Shown here: one piece after another, positions 55,604 to 64,000 of the stretch
How positions within the stretch are numbered: the first letter of the stretch is position 1
How the letters are laid out: each line of letters begins with the position of its first letter
Assembly (NCBI RefSeq): GCF_023657595.1
Contig: NZ_CP098323.1
Span: 1,326,001 to 1,390,000, forward strand
Direction: 5' to 3'
From: Cytobacillus firmus
GTDB taxonomy: Bacteria > Bacillota > Bacilli > Bacillales > Cytobacillaceae
DNA length: 64,000 nt
Notes under the pieces: model-generated
Database searches by the model: none
The model's input: only the letters and a program-made list of their open reading frames with translations
Told to the model about the DNA's origin: nothing
Translations under genes and position numbers: made by a program

Positions 55604-57250
55604 GTGAACAAAAGATTATCGATCTTTTTTAGCATGCTGCTTGTGCTAAGTATGTTCCTTGCTGCATGCAGCGGCGGCGGAGACAATGCTGACGGCGGCG
55701 AAAAAGGCGGAGATGACGGCGGAAAGTCTGATGTACCGCAGGAATTAAGAGTAAATATCAACACTGAACCACCATCATTAAACCCAGGCTTAGCAGAGGA
55801 TGCCACATCTGGTACAGTTCTTCGCCAGGTTCTTGAAGGTTTGACTCGTATTGGCAAAGAAGGAAAGCCTGAAAATGCAATGGCAGAAGATGTTCAGGTT
55901 TCTGATGACCAAAAGACTTACACTTTCAAAATCCGTGATGCAAAGTGGTCTAATGGAGACCCTGTAACTGCTAATGACTTTGTATATGCTTGGAAGTGGG
56001 CACTTGATCCAGCTAACAACTCAACATATGCATACCAGCTTTACTACATCGAAGGTGCTGAAGCAGCCAACACTGGCAAAGGCTCACTTGATGCTGTAGG
56101 CGTTAAAGCAGTAGATGACAAAACTCTTGAAGTAAAGCTTGTTAACCCAACTCCATATTTCTTGGAATTGACAGCTTTCTATACTTACCTGCCGGTTAAC
56201 AGCAAAGTTGCAGAAGCTAATCCAGAGTGGGCAACTGATGCTGGTGAAAACTATACAACTAACGGACCTTTCCATTTAACAGAATGGTCTCACAGCGATA
56301 AAATCGTTCTTGAAAAGAGCGAAACTTATTGGGATGCTGAATCAGTTAAGCTGGACAGCATTGAAATGATCATGATCAATGATCCGAACACTGAATTATC
56401 AATGTTTGACAATGGAGAACTAGATTGGGCTGGAGCTCCTACTGGTGCACTTCCAACTGATGCTATGCAGGCTCTTAAAGATGATGGCCGTTTAGTAACA
56501 AACCCAATTGCAGGTATTTACAACTACAAATTCAATACAACTGTTGAACCTTTCAACAATGTTAATATTCGTAAGGCATTTGCACATGCTATAAACCGTC
56601 AGGAAATCATCGACAATATCCTTCAGGGTGAACAGCTTCCAGCTATGGCGATTGTTCCTCCATCAATGTTTGAAGAAAATGAAAAAGGTTATTTCCCTGA
56701 CAATGATGTAGAAAAAGCAAAAGAGTATTTACAAAAAGGTCTTGAAGAGCTTGGCTATAAAGATGCTTCTGAGCTTCCAGCAGTAACGCTATCTTACAAC
56801 ACATCTGAAGCACACCAAAAGATTGCTCAGGCAATTCAGGATATGTGGAAGCAAAATCTTGGTGTTGAAGTAACCCTAGATAATGCTGAGTGGAATGTAT
56901 TCCTTGATAAGGTAAATCAAATGGATTACCAAGTGGCACGTATGGGCTGGCTAGGTGACTTTAACGACGCAATGAACTTCCTTGAAATGTATCGTGACGC
57001 TGATGGCGGAAATAACAATACTGGATGGGAAAGCAAAGAGTTCCAGGATCTGCTTGCTAAGTCTTCAACTGAAACAGACCCTGAAGCTCGCCAGCAGCTA
57101 TTAAAAGATGCTGAAGCAATCTTCATGGAAGATATGCCGGTAGCACCAATTTACTTCTACACTAATAACTGGGTACAGGCTGATAACTTAAAAGATGTTG
57201 TTGTATCTGGTCTTGGTGATGTTCAGTACAAGTGGGCACACTTTGAATAA
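55604..57250 (+). CDS. oppA: Oligopeptide-binding lipoprotein OppA
   Basis: Peptide-binding lipoprotein of 548 residues; the signal ends LAACSGGG, lipidated at the Cys, then a Gly/Asp/Lys linker. Conserved segments: RVNINTEPPSLNPGLA near residue 48, SNGDPVTANDFVYAWKWAL near residue 120, RKAFAHAINRQEII near residue 324. The start is GTG at 55604 after GGGGGTTA. In B. subtilis Opp (Spo0K) imports signalling peptides for sporulation and competence as well as nutrients. Confidence 0.94.
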   Translation: MNKRLSIFFSMLLVLSMFLAACSGGGDNADGGEKGGDDGGKSDVPQELRVNINTEPPSLNPGLAEDATSGTVLRQVLEGLTRIGKEGKPENAMAEDVQVSDDQKTYTFKIRDAKWSNGDPVTANDFVYAWKWALDPANNSTYAYQLYYIEGAEAANTGKGSLDAVGVKAVDDKTLEVKLVNPTPYFLELTAFYTYLPVNSKVAEANPEWATDAGENYTTNGPFHLTEWSHSDKIVLEKSETYWDAESVKLDSIEMIMINDPNTELSMFDNGELDWAGAPTGALPTDAMQALKDDGRLVTNPIAGIYNYKFNTTVEPFNNVNIRKAFAHAINRQEIIDNILQGEQLPAMAIVPPSMFEENEKGYFPDNDVEKAKEYLQKGLEELGYKDASELPAVTLSYNTSEAHQKIAQAIQDMWKQNLGVEVTLDNAEWNVFLDKVNQMDYQVARMGWLGDFNDAMNFLEMYRDADGGNNNTGWESKEFQDLLAKSSTETDPEARQQLLKDAEAIFMEDMPVAPIYFYTNNWVQADNLKDVVVSGLGDVQYKWAHFE

Positions 57251-57265
57251 AAAATATTGATTAAG

Positions 57266-57305
57266 ACGAAAGGTATATGGGATTAATTGTCCCATATACC
57301 TTCGT
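57266..57305 (+). terminator. Stem-loop between oppA and oppB
   Basis: ACGAAAGGTATATGGGA pairs with TCCCATATACCTTCGT (one bulge) around TTAATTG. There is only a short T-run after it, so it may be a partial terminator or a stabilising stem. Confidence 0.6.
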
Positions 57306-57345
57306 TTCTGATTAAGGCATAGTAATAAATTGGAGGTGTTTGACA

Positions 57346-58281
57346 ATGGCGAAATATATTGGAAAACGCTTGCTGTACATGCTTCTGTCTTTATGGATGA
57401 TCGTTACGGCAACTTTTTTCTTCATGCGCATTGCACCCGGAAACCCTTTTGCATCTGAGAAAAAACTTCCTCCCGAAATTGAAGCTAACCTGAATGCTCA
57501 TTTTGGCTTGGACAAGCCTTGGTATGCACAATATTGGGAGTATCTTGTTCGTATCGTGAATTGGGATTTCGGCCCGTCATTTAAATATAAAAGTCAAACT
57601 GTTAACGACTTGATTAATGAAGGTTTCCCTGTTTCATTTCTTCTTGGAATGGAAGCCATTTTTATCGCCGTTGCAGTAGGGGTTCTTTTAGGAATTATTG
57701 CGGCATTAAAGCACAATAGATGGCCGGATTACACAGCAATGATTGTGGCTGTATTAGGTATATCAGTACCTTCCTTTATCATGGCATCATTCCTGCAATA
57801 TTTCCTGGCAATAAAAATGGGTATTTTCCCTGTAGCACGGTGGGAAACTTTTATGCACAGCGTTCTGCCAGCCGTGGCATTGGCTTCAACACCAATGGCG
57901 TTTATCGCAAGGTTAACCCGTTCGAGCATGCTTGAAGTTCTGGCGAATGATTATATTAAGACTGCTAAGTCAAAAGGTTTAAGCAGGGGAGTAATTACAG
58001 TAAAACATACGATTCGTAATGCCCTTTTACCAGTAGTAACTTATATGGGGCCACTGACAGCGGGTATTTTAACAGGAAGTTTTGTTATTGAAAGAATCTT
58101 CGGTATTCCTGGACTTGGTGCGCACTTTGTAACTAGTATCAACAACCGTGACTATACGGTCATAATGGGTGTAACCGTTTTCTACAGTATTCTGTTGCTT
58201 GTATCTATTCTCCTTGTTGACATTGCATACGGAATCATCGACCCACGCATCAAACTTGCAGGCGGGAAGAAAGGAGAGTAA
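57346..58281 (+). CDS. oppB: Oligopeptide ABC permease OppB
   Basis: Membrane subunit of the Opp importer, 311 residues, starting [20 protein letters not shown]; the docking loop is [14 protein letters not shown] near residue 205. GGAGGTG lies seven bases before the ATG at 57346; a TTG two codons upstream is less likely. Confidence 0.93.
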   Translation: MAKYIGKRLLYMLLSLWMIVTATFFFMRIAPGNPFASEKKLPPEIEANLNAHFGLDKPWYAQYWEYLVRIVNWDFGPSFKYKSQTVNDLINEGFPVSFLLGMEAIFIAVAVGVLLGIIAALKHNRWPDYTAMIVAVLGISVPSFIMASFLQYFLAIKMGIFPVARWETFMHSVLPAVALASTPMAFIARLTRSSMLEVLANDYIKTAKSKGLSRGVITVKHTIRNALLPVVTYMGPLTAGILTGSFVIERIFGIPGLGAHFVTSINNRDYTVIMGVTVFYSILLLVSILLVDIAYGIIDPRIKLAGGKKGE

Positions 58282-58283
58282 TT

Positions 58284-59198
58284 ATGCAGATTTCGAAAGA
58301 TAAATTTAAGTTAGTCGGAACACAGCTTGGTGAAGCTGAGAAGATTTCAAAACCAAGTCTTTCTTTCTGGAAGGATGTATTTATTAGATTTCGAAAAAAC
58401 AAGCTTGCCCTGTTTGGATTAGTATTATTAGGACTGCTGATCTTCATGGCAATCTTTGGACCATATATGACTCCATATGATTATGCATCAAATGATCTAA
58501 GCAACAAAAACCAGTCCCCTTCTTCTGAACATTGGTTTGGAACGGATGATCTTGGTCGTGACATGTTTGCCCGTACATGGGAAGGTGCACGAATTTCCAT
58601 CTTCATTGGAGTTGCAGCAGCTGTAATTGATTTGATTATTGGTGTGCTTTGGGGCGGTATTGCCGGTTATAAAGGCGGACGCACAGATGAAGGAATGATG
58701 CGCTTTGCCGATATTTTATATGGTGTACCTTATCTATTATTAGTAATCTTGTTAATGGTTGTACTTGGACAGGGATTGTCGACAATGATTATAGCCATGT
58801 CCATAACTGGATGGATCAATATGTCGCGAATCGTCCGTGGTCAGGTGTTATCTCTTAAAAATCAGGAATATGTACTGGCTGCCAAAACGCTTGGTGCCAA
58901 TACAAGCAGGATTATGGGCAAACACTTAATTCCAAATTCAATGGGGCCTATCCTAGTCACCATGACGCTGACTGTCCCATCTGCTATTTTCACTGAAGCA
59001 TTCCTAAGCTTTATTGGTCTTGGGCTAACACCGCCGATTGCGAGCTGGGGAACAATGGCCAATGATGGACTTGCGGCTATGCGGTACTACCCATGGCGCT
59101 TATTCTTCCCTGCTGTGTTTATCTGCTTAACAATCTTTGCATTTAACGTGGTTGGTGACGGCTTGCGTGATGCTCTAGATCCAAGAATGCGTAAATAA
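58284..59198 (+). CDS. oppC: Oligopeptide ABC permease OppC
   Basis: Second membrane subunit, 304 residues. It has the OppC_N region FWKDVFIRFRKNKLALFG and a docking loop EYVLAAKTLGANTSR near residue 200. Starts two bases after oppB's stop codon, with AAAGGAGAG as ribosome binding site. Confidence 0.93.
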   Translation: MQISKDKFKLVGTQLGEAEKISKPSLSFWKDVFIRFRKNKLALFGLVLLGLLIFMAIFGPYMTPYDYASNDLSNKNQSPSSEHWFGTDDLGRDMFARTWEGARISIFIGVAAAVIDLIIGVLWGGIAGYKGGRTDEGMMRFADILYGVPYLLLVILLMVVLGQGLSTMIIAMSITGWINMSRIVRGQVLSLKNQEYVLAAKTLGANTSRIMGKHLIPNSMGPILVTMTLTVPSAIFTEAFLSFIGLGLTPPIASWGTMANDGLAAMRYYPWRLFFPAVFICLTIFAFNVVGDGLRDALDPRMRK

Positions 59199-59209
59199 GG
59201 AGTGAGAAC

Positions 59210-60277
59210 ATGGAAAAATTACTTGAAGTAAAAAATTTAGAAGTCTCATTCCAAACATATGGAGGTACAGTAAAAGCAGTCCGTGGAGTCAGCTTTGACC
59301 TTCATAAGGGAGAGACGCTTGCGATTGTTGGTGAATCAGGGTCAGGCAAAAGTGTTACTTCCCAGTCTATTATGAAGTTAATACCTATGCCGCCAGGCCA
59401 AATTTCAGGCGGGCAAATCCTGCTTAGCGGTGATGACATCGTGCCCAAAACAGAAAAACAAATGGAAAAGATCCGCGGCAAAGAAATCAGTATGATCTTC
59501 CAGGATCCAATGACATCATTGAATCCGACGATGAGAGTTGGAACACAGATAATGGAAGTGCTGATTAAACATCAGAATATGTCTAAAACTGATGCCAAAA
59601 ACAGAGCAATAGAATTACTGAGACTTGTTGGTATTCCGATGCCTGAGAAAAGGGTAAATCAATATCCGCATGAATTCTCCGGCGGTATGAGACAGCGTGC
59701 GATGATTGCGATCGCTCTTGCAGCCAATCCCAAGCTGCTTATCGCTGATGAGCCGACAACTGCACTTGACGTTACGATTCAGGCGCAAATTCTGGAGCTA
59801 ATGAAAGATCTGCAAAATAAAATGGATACATCCATTATCTTTATTACGCATGACCTCGGTGTTGTAGCAAATGTTGCGGACCGGGTAGCTGTAATGTATG
59901 CTGGCCAGATTGTTGAAATGGGTACTGTAGATGAAATATTCTATGACCCGCGTCACCCTTATACATGGGGATTGCTTGCATCCATGCCAAGCTTAGAAAA
60001 TGATGAGAAAGCTGAATTAGCTGCTATTCCAGGGACGCCCCCGGATCTGACAAATCCTCCAAAAGGAGACGCGTTTGCAGCAAGAAATCAATATGCACTT
60101 GCAATTGATTTTGAAGAAGAGCCGCCGATGTTCCAAATCTCAGAAACACATTTTGCAAAAACATGGCTTCTTCACCCGGATGCTCCTAAGGTTGAGCCGC
60201 CGGAAGCAGTAAAAAAACGTATGCGCCAATTATCCTCCACTTTTGAAAAGCCTGTACTAGTCAAGGAGGGAAAATAG
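59210..60277 (+). CDS. oppD: Oligopeptide ABC transporter ATPase OppD
   Basis: ATPase subunit of 355 residues: Walker A GESGSGKS, signature FSGGMRQRA, Walker [13 protein letters not shown], switch ITHDLG. The C-terminal tail ([18 protein letters not shown] onward) has no cysteines where AppD has its CxxxxxC cluster, so it should not bind an iron-sulfur centre. AAGGAG precedes the ATG. Confidence 0.93.
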   Translation: MEKLLEVKNLEVSFQTYGGTVKAVRGVSFDLHKGETLAIVGESGSGKSVTSQSIMKLIPMPPGQISGGQILLSGDDIVPKTEKQMEKIRGKEISMIFQDPMTSLNPTMRVGTQIMEVLIKHQNMSKTDAKNRAIELLRLVGIPMPEKRVNQYPHEFSGGMRQRAMIAIALAANPKLLIADEPTTALDVTIQAQILELMKDLQNKMDTSIIFITHDLGVVANVADRVAVMYAGQIVEMGTVDEIFYDPRHPYTWGLLASMPSLENDEKAELAAIPGTPPDLTNPPKGDAFAARNQYALAIDFEEEPPMFQISETHFAKTWLLHPDAPKVEPPEAVKKRMRQLSSTFEKPVLVKEGK

Positions 60278-60279
60278 TA

Positions 60280-61215
60280 ATGGCAGAAAAATTGCTTGAA
60301 ATTAAAAACTTAAAACAGCATTTTAATGTTGGCCGTCCGAATATGGTGAAAGCAGTTGATGGGATTACTTTTGATATTTATAAGGGTGAGACCCTTGGAC
60401 TTGTTGGTGAGTCTGGCTGCGGTAAATCAACTACTGGACGAACAATTATCAGATTATACGATGCAACTGATGGGCAGGTTCTTTTTGAAGGTGAAGATGT
60501 TCACGGCAAAAAATCTGCAAAAGAACTGAAAAAGTTTAACCGGAAAATGCAAATGATCTTCCAGGATCCTTATGCTTCCTTAAACCCTCGTATGACGGTT
60601 GCCGATATTATTGCTGAAGGAATCGATATTCACGGTTTGGCAAAGAGCAAAAAGGAACGTATGGAGAGGGTATACGAACTTTTGGACACTGTTGGTCTGA
60701 ACAAAGAACATGCTAACCGTTACCCTCATGAATTCTCTGGCGGGCAGAGACAGAGAATCGGGATTGCGCGCGCTCTTGCAGTTGACCCGGATTTCATTAT
60801 TGCCGATGAGCCCATTTCAGCATTGGACGTTTCCATTCAGGCACAGGTAGTAAACCTTATGAAAAAGCTGCAGCGTGAAAAAGGATTGACATACCTGTTT
60901 ATCGCACATGATTTATCTATGGTAAAATACATCAGTGACCGCATTGGTGTTATGTACTTCGGTAAACTGGTTGAACTTGCACCAGCAGAAGATTTATATA
61001 ATAACCCAATGCACCCTTATACTCAATCACTGCTGTCAGCTATTCCGCTTCCAGATCCTGAAACGGAACGGTCCCGCAGAAGAAAATCTTATGATCCGGC
61101 AGTTCACAATTACGCTGACAATGAAAAGCTGGAAATGCGCGAAATAACAGCTGGTCATTTTGTTTATTGCTCTGAAAAAGAGTATAACGAATTAAAAGCT
61201 AAATATGCCAAATAA
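60280..61215 (+). CDS. oppF: Oligopeptide ABC transporter ATPase OppF
   Basis: Second ATPase, 311 residues: Walker [12 protein letters not shown], signature [10 protein letters not shown], Walker [13 protein letters not shown], switch IAHDLS. The tail [20 protein letters not shown] replaces the cysteine cluster of AppF. It begins three bases after oppD with AAGGAGGG. A terminator closes the operon. Confidence 0.93.
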   Translation: MAEKLLEIKNLKQHFNVGRPNMVKAVDGITFDIYKGETLGLVGESGCGKSTTGRTIIRLYDATDGQVLFEGEDVHGKKSAKELKKFNRKMQMIFQDPYASLNPRMTVADIIAEGIDIHGLAKSKKERMERVYELLDTVGLNKEHANRYPHEFSGGQRQRIGIARALAVDPDFIIADEPISALDVSIQAQVVNLMKKLQREKGLTYLFIAHDLSMVKYISDRIGVMYFGKLVELAPAEDLYNNPMHPYTQSLLSAIPLPDPETERSRRRKSYDPAVHNYADNEKLEMREITAGHFVYCSEKEYNELKAKYAK

Positions 61216-61216
61216 C

Positions 61217-61247
61217 AAAAAACGATCTCTACTGAGATCGTTTTTTA
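61217..61247 (+). terminator. Terminator of the opp operon
   Basis: AAAAACGATCTC and GAGATCGTTTTTT with a TACT loop. From here to 61582 (about 335 bp) I see only AT-rich sequence with a TATAAT at 61504-61509 and no clear -35 box. Confidence 0.92.
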
Positions 61248-61582
61248 CATCCTGGAAAAGTAAATGTTCGCTATAAAGGAATTACCAAGATGTAAATTGC
61301 CCAGTCACATATGGAGAGAGTGGAAATTCTCTTTAACACTTTTATTCGCTAATGTGTGCTTTTATATATAATACCTCATTTTCCGGAATATTACTATGAG
61401 AATTTTCAATTATTTATATTTTTCCGTCATTTTGTTTATTTAAACATGAATTTCAAATTTTTTAATTAAATTGGTTTAAAGAGTAGTTAAAAAGATAATT
61501 TAGTATAATGATAGTTCTTAATTCTTTGAAAAAATTTATAATGTAGGTAGCAAGATAATGATTAGAAAAGGGGGCATAACAT

Positions 61583-62788
61583 GTGAATAAGTCATTAAAG
61601 TTAGCTGCTGCCTTAATGTTAGTGTCAGCTTTATTTATGTCAGCCAATCCAAGTGAGGCAAAAGAACAGGAAAATCAGGAAGCAGGACAAAACCCCCAAA
61701 GGGAACATGTTTCGCTTGTGAAAACACTCCCGGAAAAAGTAAGCCGTTTTCAATTTGATTCTGGCTTTCATTTTCAATATCCAGATGCTGTAAGGGGCAT
61801 ATATGTCACAGGCCACTCAGCAGGGGGAGAAAAATTTAATAAATTAGTGAAAATGATGGATGAAACCGATTTGAATGCGATGGTAATCGATATTAAGGAC
61901 GATTGGGGGAACTTAACGTATATTCCAGAAGAAAAATCACCCTATACCGATATCGGCAAGCCTTACATAAAGGATCCCAAAAAAGTCTTGAAAACCATGG
62001 AAGAAAAGCAAATTTATCCGATTGCCCGGGTGGTCGTTTTCAAGGATTCTGTTCTGGCGAATAAAAAGCCTGAATGGTCATATAAAGAAGGAAATACAGT
62101 ATGGAAGAATGGCAGAGGTGAATCCTTTGTAAATCCATTTTTAAAAGAAGTTTGGGATTACAATATTGGAATTGCAATCGAAGCTGCAAAAATGGGGTTT
62201 CAGGAGATTCAATTTGACTATGTCCGATTTCCTGAGGGGTTTGAACACCGTGATAGCTCTTTGAAATATAGTTTGGGTGAATACGAAAGTCTTAAAATTG
62301 AAAATGTACAAAAGCGTGTAAGTGCGGTTACTGATTTTGTCGAGTATGCCAGGAAGCAGCTCGAGCCATATGGGGTAAAGGTCTCGGTCGATATCTTTGG
62401 CTACACGGCGACCCTTCCTGAGGCACCGGGAATTGGCCAAAATTTCTCTAAGATCTCAGAACATGTGGATGTAATTTCTTCTATGATTTATCCAAGCCAC
62501 TGGACATCTTATTTCGGCATTGCCAAGCCGGACCTGGAACCTTATAAGCTGGTTTCTGAATATGCTAAACTTGAGAATCGAAAGTTGGGAGAGTTGGATA
62601 GTCCTCCTGTATCCAGACCATGGCTTCAGGACTTTACAGCGTCTTATTTAGGAGCCGGAAACTATAAGGAGTATGGAAGAGCGGAAGTTGAAGCACAAAT
62701 AAAGGCACTGAAAGAACAGGGAATTAATGAATTCCTTTTATGGAATGCAGGTAATTCGTATACACAAAATGTGGATTATACACCATGA
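61583..62788 (+). CDS. Putative secreted glycoside hydrolase (DUF4015)
   Basis: A 401-residue exported protein: the N-terminus MNKSLKLAAALMLVSALFMS ending ANPSEA is a signal peptide. The remainder matches the DUF4015 putative glycosidase family, seen in RGIYVTGHSAGGEKFNKLVKM, LNAMVIDIKDDWGNLTY, the conserved QFDYVRFPEG near residue 215 and SVDIFGY near residue 275. It is predicted to be a TIM-barrel hydrolase acting on a cell-wall or external glycan; activity is unproven. The start is GTG at 61583 after AAAGGGGGC; an overlapping ATG at 61581 reads ATG-TGA. Confidence 0.82.
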   Translation: MNKSLKLAAALMLVSALFMSANPSEAKEQENQEAGQNPQREHVSLVKTLPEKVSRFQFDSGFHFQYPDAVRGIYVTGHSAGGEKFNKLVKMMDETDLNAMVIDIKDDWGNLTYIPEEKSPYTDIGKPYIKDPKKVLKTMEEKQIYPIARVVVFKDSVLANKKPEWSYKEGNTVWKNGRGESFVNPFLKEVWDYNIGIAIEAAKMGFQEIQFDYVRFPEGFEHRDSSLKYSLGEYESLKIENVQKRVSAVTDFVEYARKQLEPYGVKVSVDIFGYTATLPEAPGIGQNFSKISEHVDVISSMIYPSHWTSYFGIAKPDLEPYKLVSEYAKLENRKLGELDSPPVSRPWLQDFTASYLGAGNYKEYGRAEVEAQIKALKEQGINEFLLWNAGNSYTQNVDYTP

Positions 62789-62794
62789 AAGCAA

Positions 62795-62823
62795 AAAGAG
62801 GCCGATTATTTCGGTCTCTTTCT
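62795..62823 (+). terminator. Terminator after the DUF4015 gene
   Basis: AAAGAGGCCGA and TTCGGTCTCTTT (one G-U) with a TTAT loop. Confidence 0.8.
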
Positions 62824-62902
62824 TGATTTGTTTATCAAAAAATTAAGTTACTTATTATTTGACACGAATTTTGTATACGGTATCATAGTATAGAGGCATA
62901 GG

Positions 62903-63091
62903 CTACTGCTTTTTTTGTCCGCCTACGCTTTTCCATCCAGTCTGCACTCTTGCGGATTGATCCACGAATTCGGATTTATTTTTACCGCCAAAAATCTTTT
63001 CTCCAATACCATTAGTTAGTACACCTAACAAGGCAGTAAATCCAATTATAAGCAATGCAACAATCGTTAAATCAGCTATGTAACCAACCAT
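62903..63091 (-). CDS. Small single-helix membrane protein, 62 aa
   Basis: A 62-residue protein with a hydrophobic helix at about residues 4-27 (YIADLTIVALLIIGFTALLG) and a hydrophilic tail ending VQTGWKSVGGQKKQ. GGAGG precedes the ATG by eight bases. I do not recognise the family. It stands alone between two plus-strand genes. Confidence 0.65.
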   Translation of the reverse strand: MVGYIADLTIVALLIIGFTALLGVLTNGIGEKIFGGKNKSEFVDQSARVQTGWKSVGGQKKQ

Positions 63092-63335
63092 GATAAACCT
63101 CCATCTTTCTTTTCACAGTCTCCTGTGATTAGTTAGTGTTTAAACATCCCTAATCATATTTTATTCGAAATTTTCCAGTATTAAAAGGGGAAATTCCACA
63201 AATACTTAAACTGATTGGAAATAATATCACCCTAAGTAAGTAAGTGGAAAGGAAAGCTGGGAGCTTATCATGCTGGAATAAATATTCATGCTCTTAAAAC
63301 AATACTTTGTTTACGGGCAAAAAAGGAGAAGATCC

Positions 63336-63911
63336 ATGCATTGGTATGAAAAACTGAATCAATATTTCCCGATTGAAGAAATGAAATCAAGAGAGCATAT
63401 GGAAACCTTATTAAAGGAACGGTCAGACATCTATCATAAAGATGAAGGTCCACATCATGTGCTTATGTATGTTGAGCTGGATAACTTTGTTTTTATTGAT
63501 TATCTGTTTGTTTCGAAGGAATCCAGAGGACAGGGACTTGGCCATAAACTACTTCAAACTCTTAAAGCCAAAGGCAAACCGATCATATTGGAAGTGGAGC
63601 CGGTTGATTATGAAGACACGGATACTGAAAAGCGCCTTAAGTTCTATAAAAGAGAAGGGTTTGAGCATGCCCAATCAATCGGGTACAGCCGCCGGTCTCT
63701 TGCGACCAATGAAATCAATACAATGGAAATTCTATATTGGTCCCCAGAGAACGAAAGTGAAGAAATGATTTATGAAGCCATGAAGAAAACCTATGAAATG
63801 ATTCACACTTATAAAGATTCGCATTTTTATGGAAAGTCATATCAGCCAGTAGATGAGGTTCTGACTTATGAAGAAGATAAAAATGGAACGGATGTCTTAG
63901 AGGATTTATAA
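63336..63911 (+). CDS. yjbC: GNAT acetyltransferase, YjbC-like
   Basis: A 191-residue GNAT protein. It starts MHWYEKLNQYFPIEEMKSREHM and shows DYLFVSKESRGQGLGHKLLQTL, the acetyl-CoA loop (R-x-x-G-x-G) near residue 75, and RLKFYKREGFEHA. In B. subtilis yjbC lies directly before spx; here spx would be expected just past the window edge. AAGGAG precedes the ATG at 63336, and in-frame upstream ATG at 63288 lacks a site. Target unknown. The 244-bp gap before it holds no gene. Confidence 0.88.
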   Translation: MHWYEKLNQYFPIEEMKSREHMETLLKERSDIYHKDEGPHHVLMYVELDNFVFIDYLFVSKESRGQGLGHKLLQTLKAKGKPIILEVEPVDYEDTDTEKRLKFYKREGFEHAQSIGYSRRSLATNEINTMEILYWSPENESEEMIYEAMKKTYEMIHTYKDSHFYGKSYQPVDEVLTYEEDKNGTDVLEDL

Positions 63912-63919
63912 GGATTTGG

Positions 63920-63957
63920 AAAAACACAGCCATTTTTGTAAATGGCTGTGTTTTCAT
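63920..63957 (+). terminator. Terminator after yjbC
   Basis: AAAACACAGCCATTT and AAATGGCTGTGTTTT form a 15-bp stem with a TTGT loop. Confidence 0.9.
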
Positions 63958-64000
63958 TTTCATTAATTAATTGAGAAAATATTAATAAGCATTTTGGTTT

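Overview
The window comes from a low-to-moderate GC Gram-positive spore-former of the Bacillaceae, close in gene order to Bacillus/Cytobacillus-type genomes. Evidence: strong AGGAGG-type ribosome binding sites, frequent TTG/GTG starts, hairpin plus U-tract terminators, lipobox solute-binding proteins, CtsR, FapR, CcpA/LacI-type and ArgR-like operators, a T-box in front of trpS, and two blocks with the gene order known from the Bacillus subtilis chromosome (yitK-yitL...yitS-yitT-ipi...yitU-yitV-yitW, and argCJBD-carAB-argF-yjzC...yjzD-yjaU-yjaV-med-comZ...fabHA-fabF-yjaZ-appDFABC-yjbA-trpS-oppABCDF...yjbC). No rRNA, tRNA, CRISPR array, prophage or transposase gene was seen.

Layout. 1-0.5 kb: end-truncated MATE efflux gene. 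0.6-9.2 kb: maltodextrin module, with a cytoplasmic neopullulanase (minus strand), a lipoprotein binding protein and two permeases, a secreted alpha-amylase with a C-terminal membrane anchor, and a LacI-family regulator; no ATPase is encoded here. Operator-like palindromes sit in front of the neopullulanase, the binding protein and the permeases. 9.2-18.2 kb: stress-type SDR, GNAT, yitK, cvfB, DegV, YitT, BsuPI-type protein, small proteins, a HAD phosphatase, an esterase and a DUF59 Fe-S assembly factor. 10.7-11.0 kb holds a non-coding, four-hairpin structured element.

18.2-25.5 kb: an anaerobic/molybdenum-cofactor module built around fnr (radical SAM/SPASM protein, fnr, moaA, Fe-S repair protein, moeA-mobB, ywiC). 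Four promoters here carry FNR-type boxes centred about 41.5 bp upstream of the predicted transcription start. It lies between the yit and arg blocks. 25.6-35.1 kb: arginine biosynthesis operon with its own carbamoyl-phosphate synthase. 35.1-42.9 kb: uppP, yjzC, CtsR-controlled clpB, yjzD, two enzyme-like proteins with degenerate active sites (YjaU, YjaV), med-comZ and a repeat-containing small protein. 43-46.5 kb: fatty acid initiation/elongation (fabH, fabF) behind a FapR operator, then yjaZ with an apparent frameshift at its start. 46.6-61.2 kb: two complete oligopeptide permeases (app, opp) separated by yjbA and T-box-controlled trpS. 61.2-64 kb: a putative secreted glycosidase, a small membrane protein and a YjbC-type acetyltransferase.

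The most notable non-genic finding is a MITE-like mobile repeat present twice in opposite orientation (22402-22682 and 44028-44270), each copy with imperfect terminal inverted repeats and a perfect 8-bp target duplication (TTTGGGTA and TTTAAATA). The second copy sits inside the fabH-fabF gene pair.
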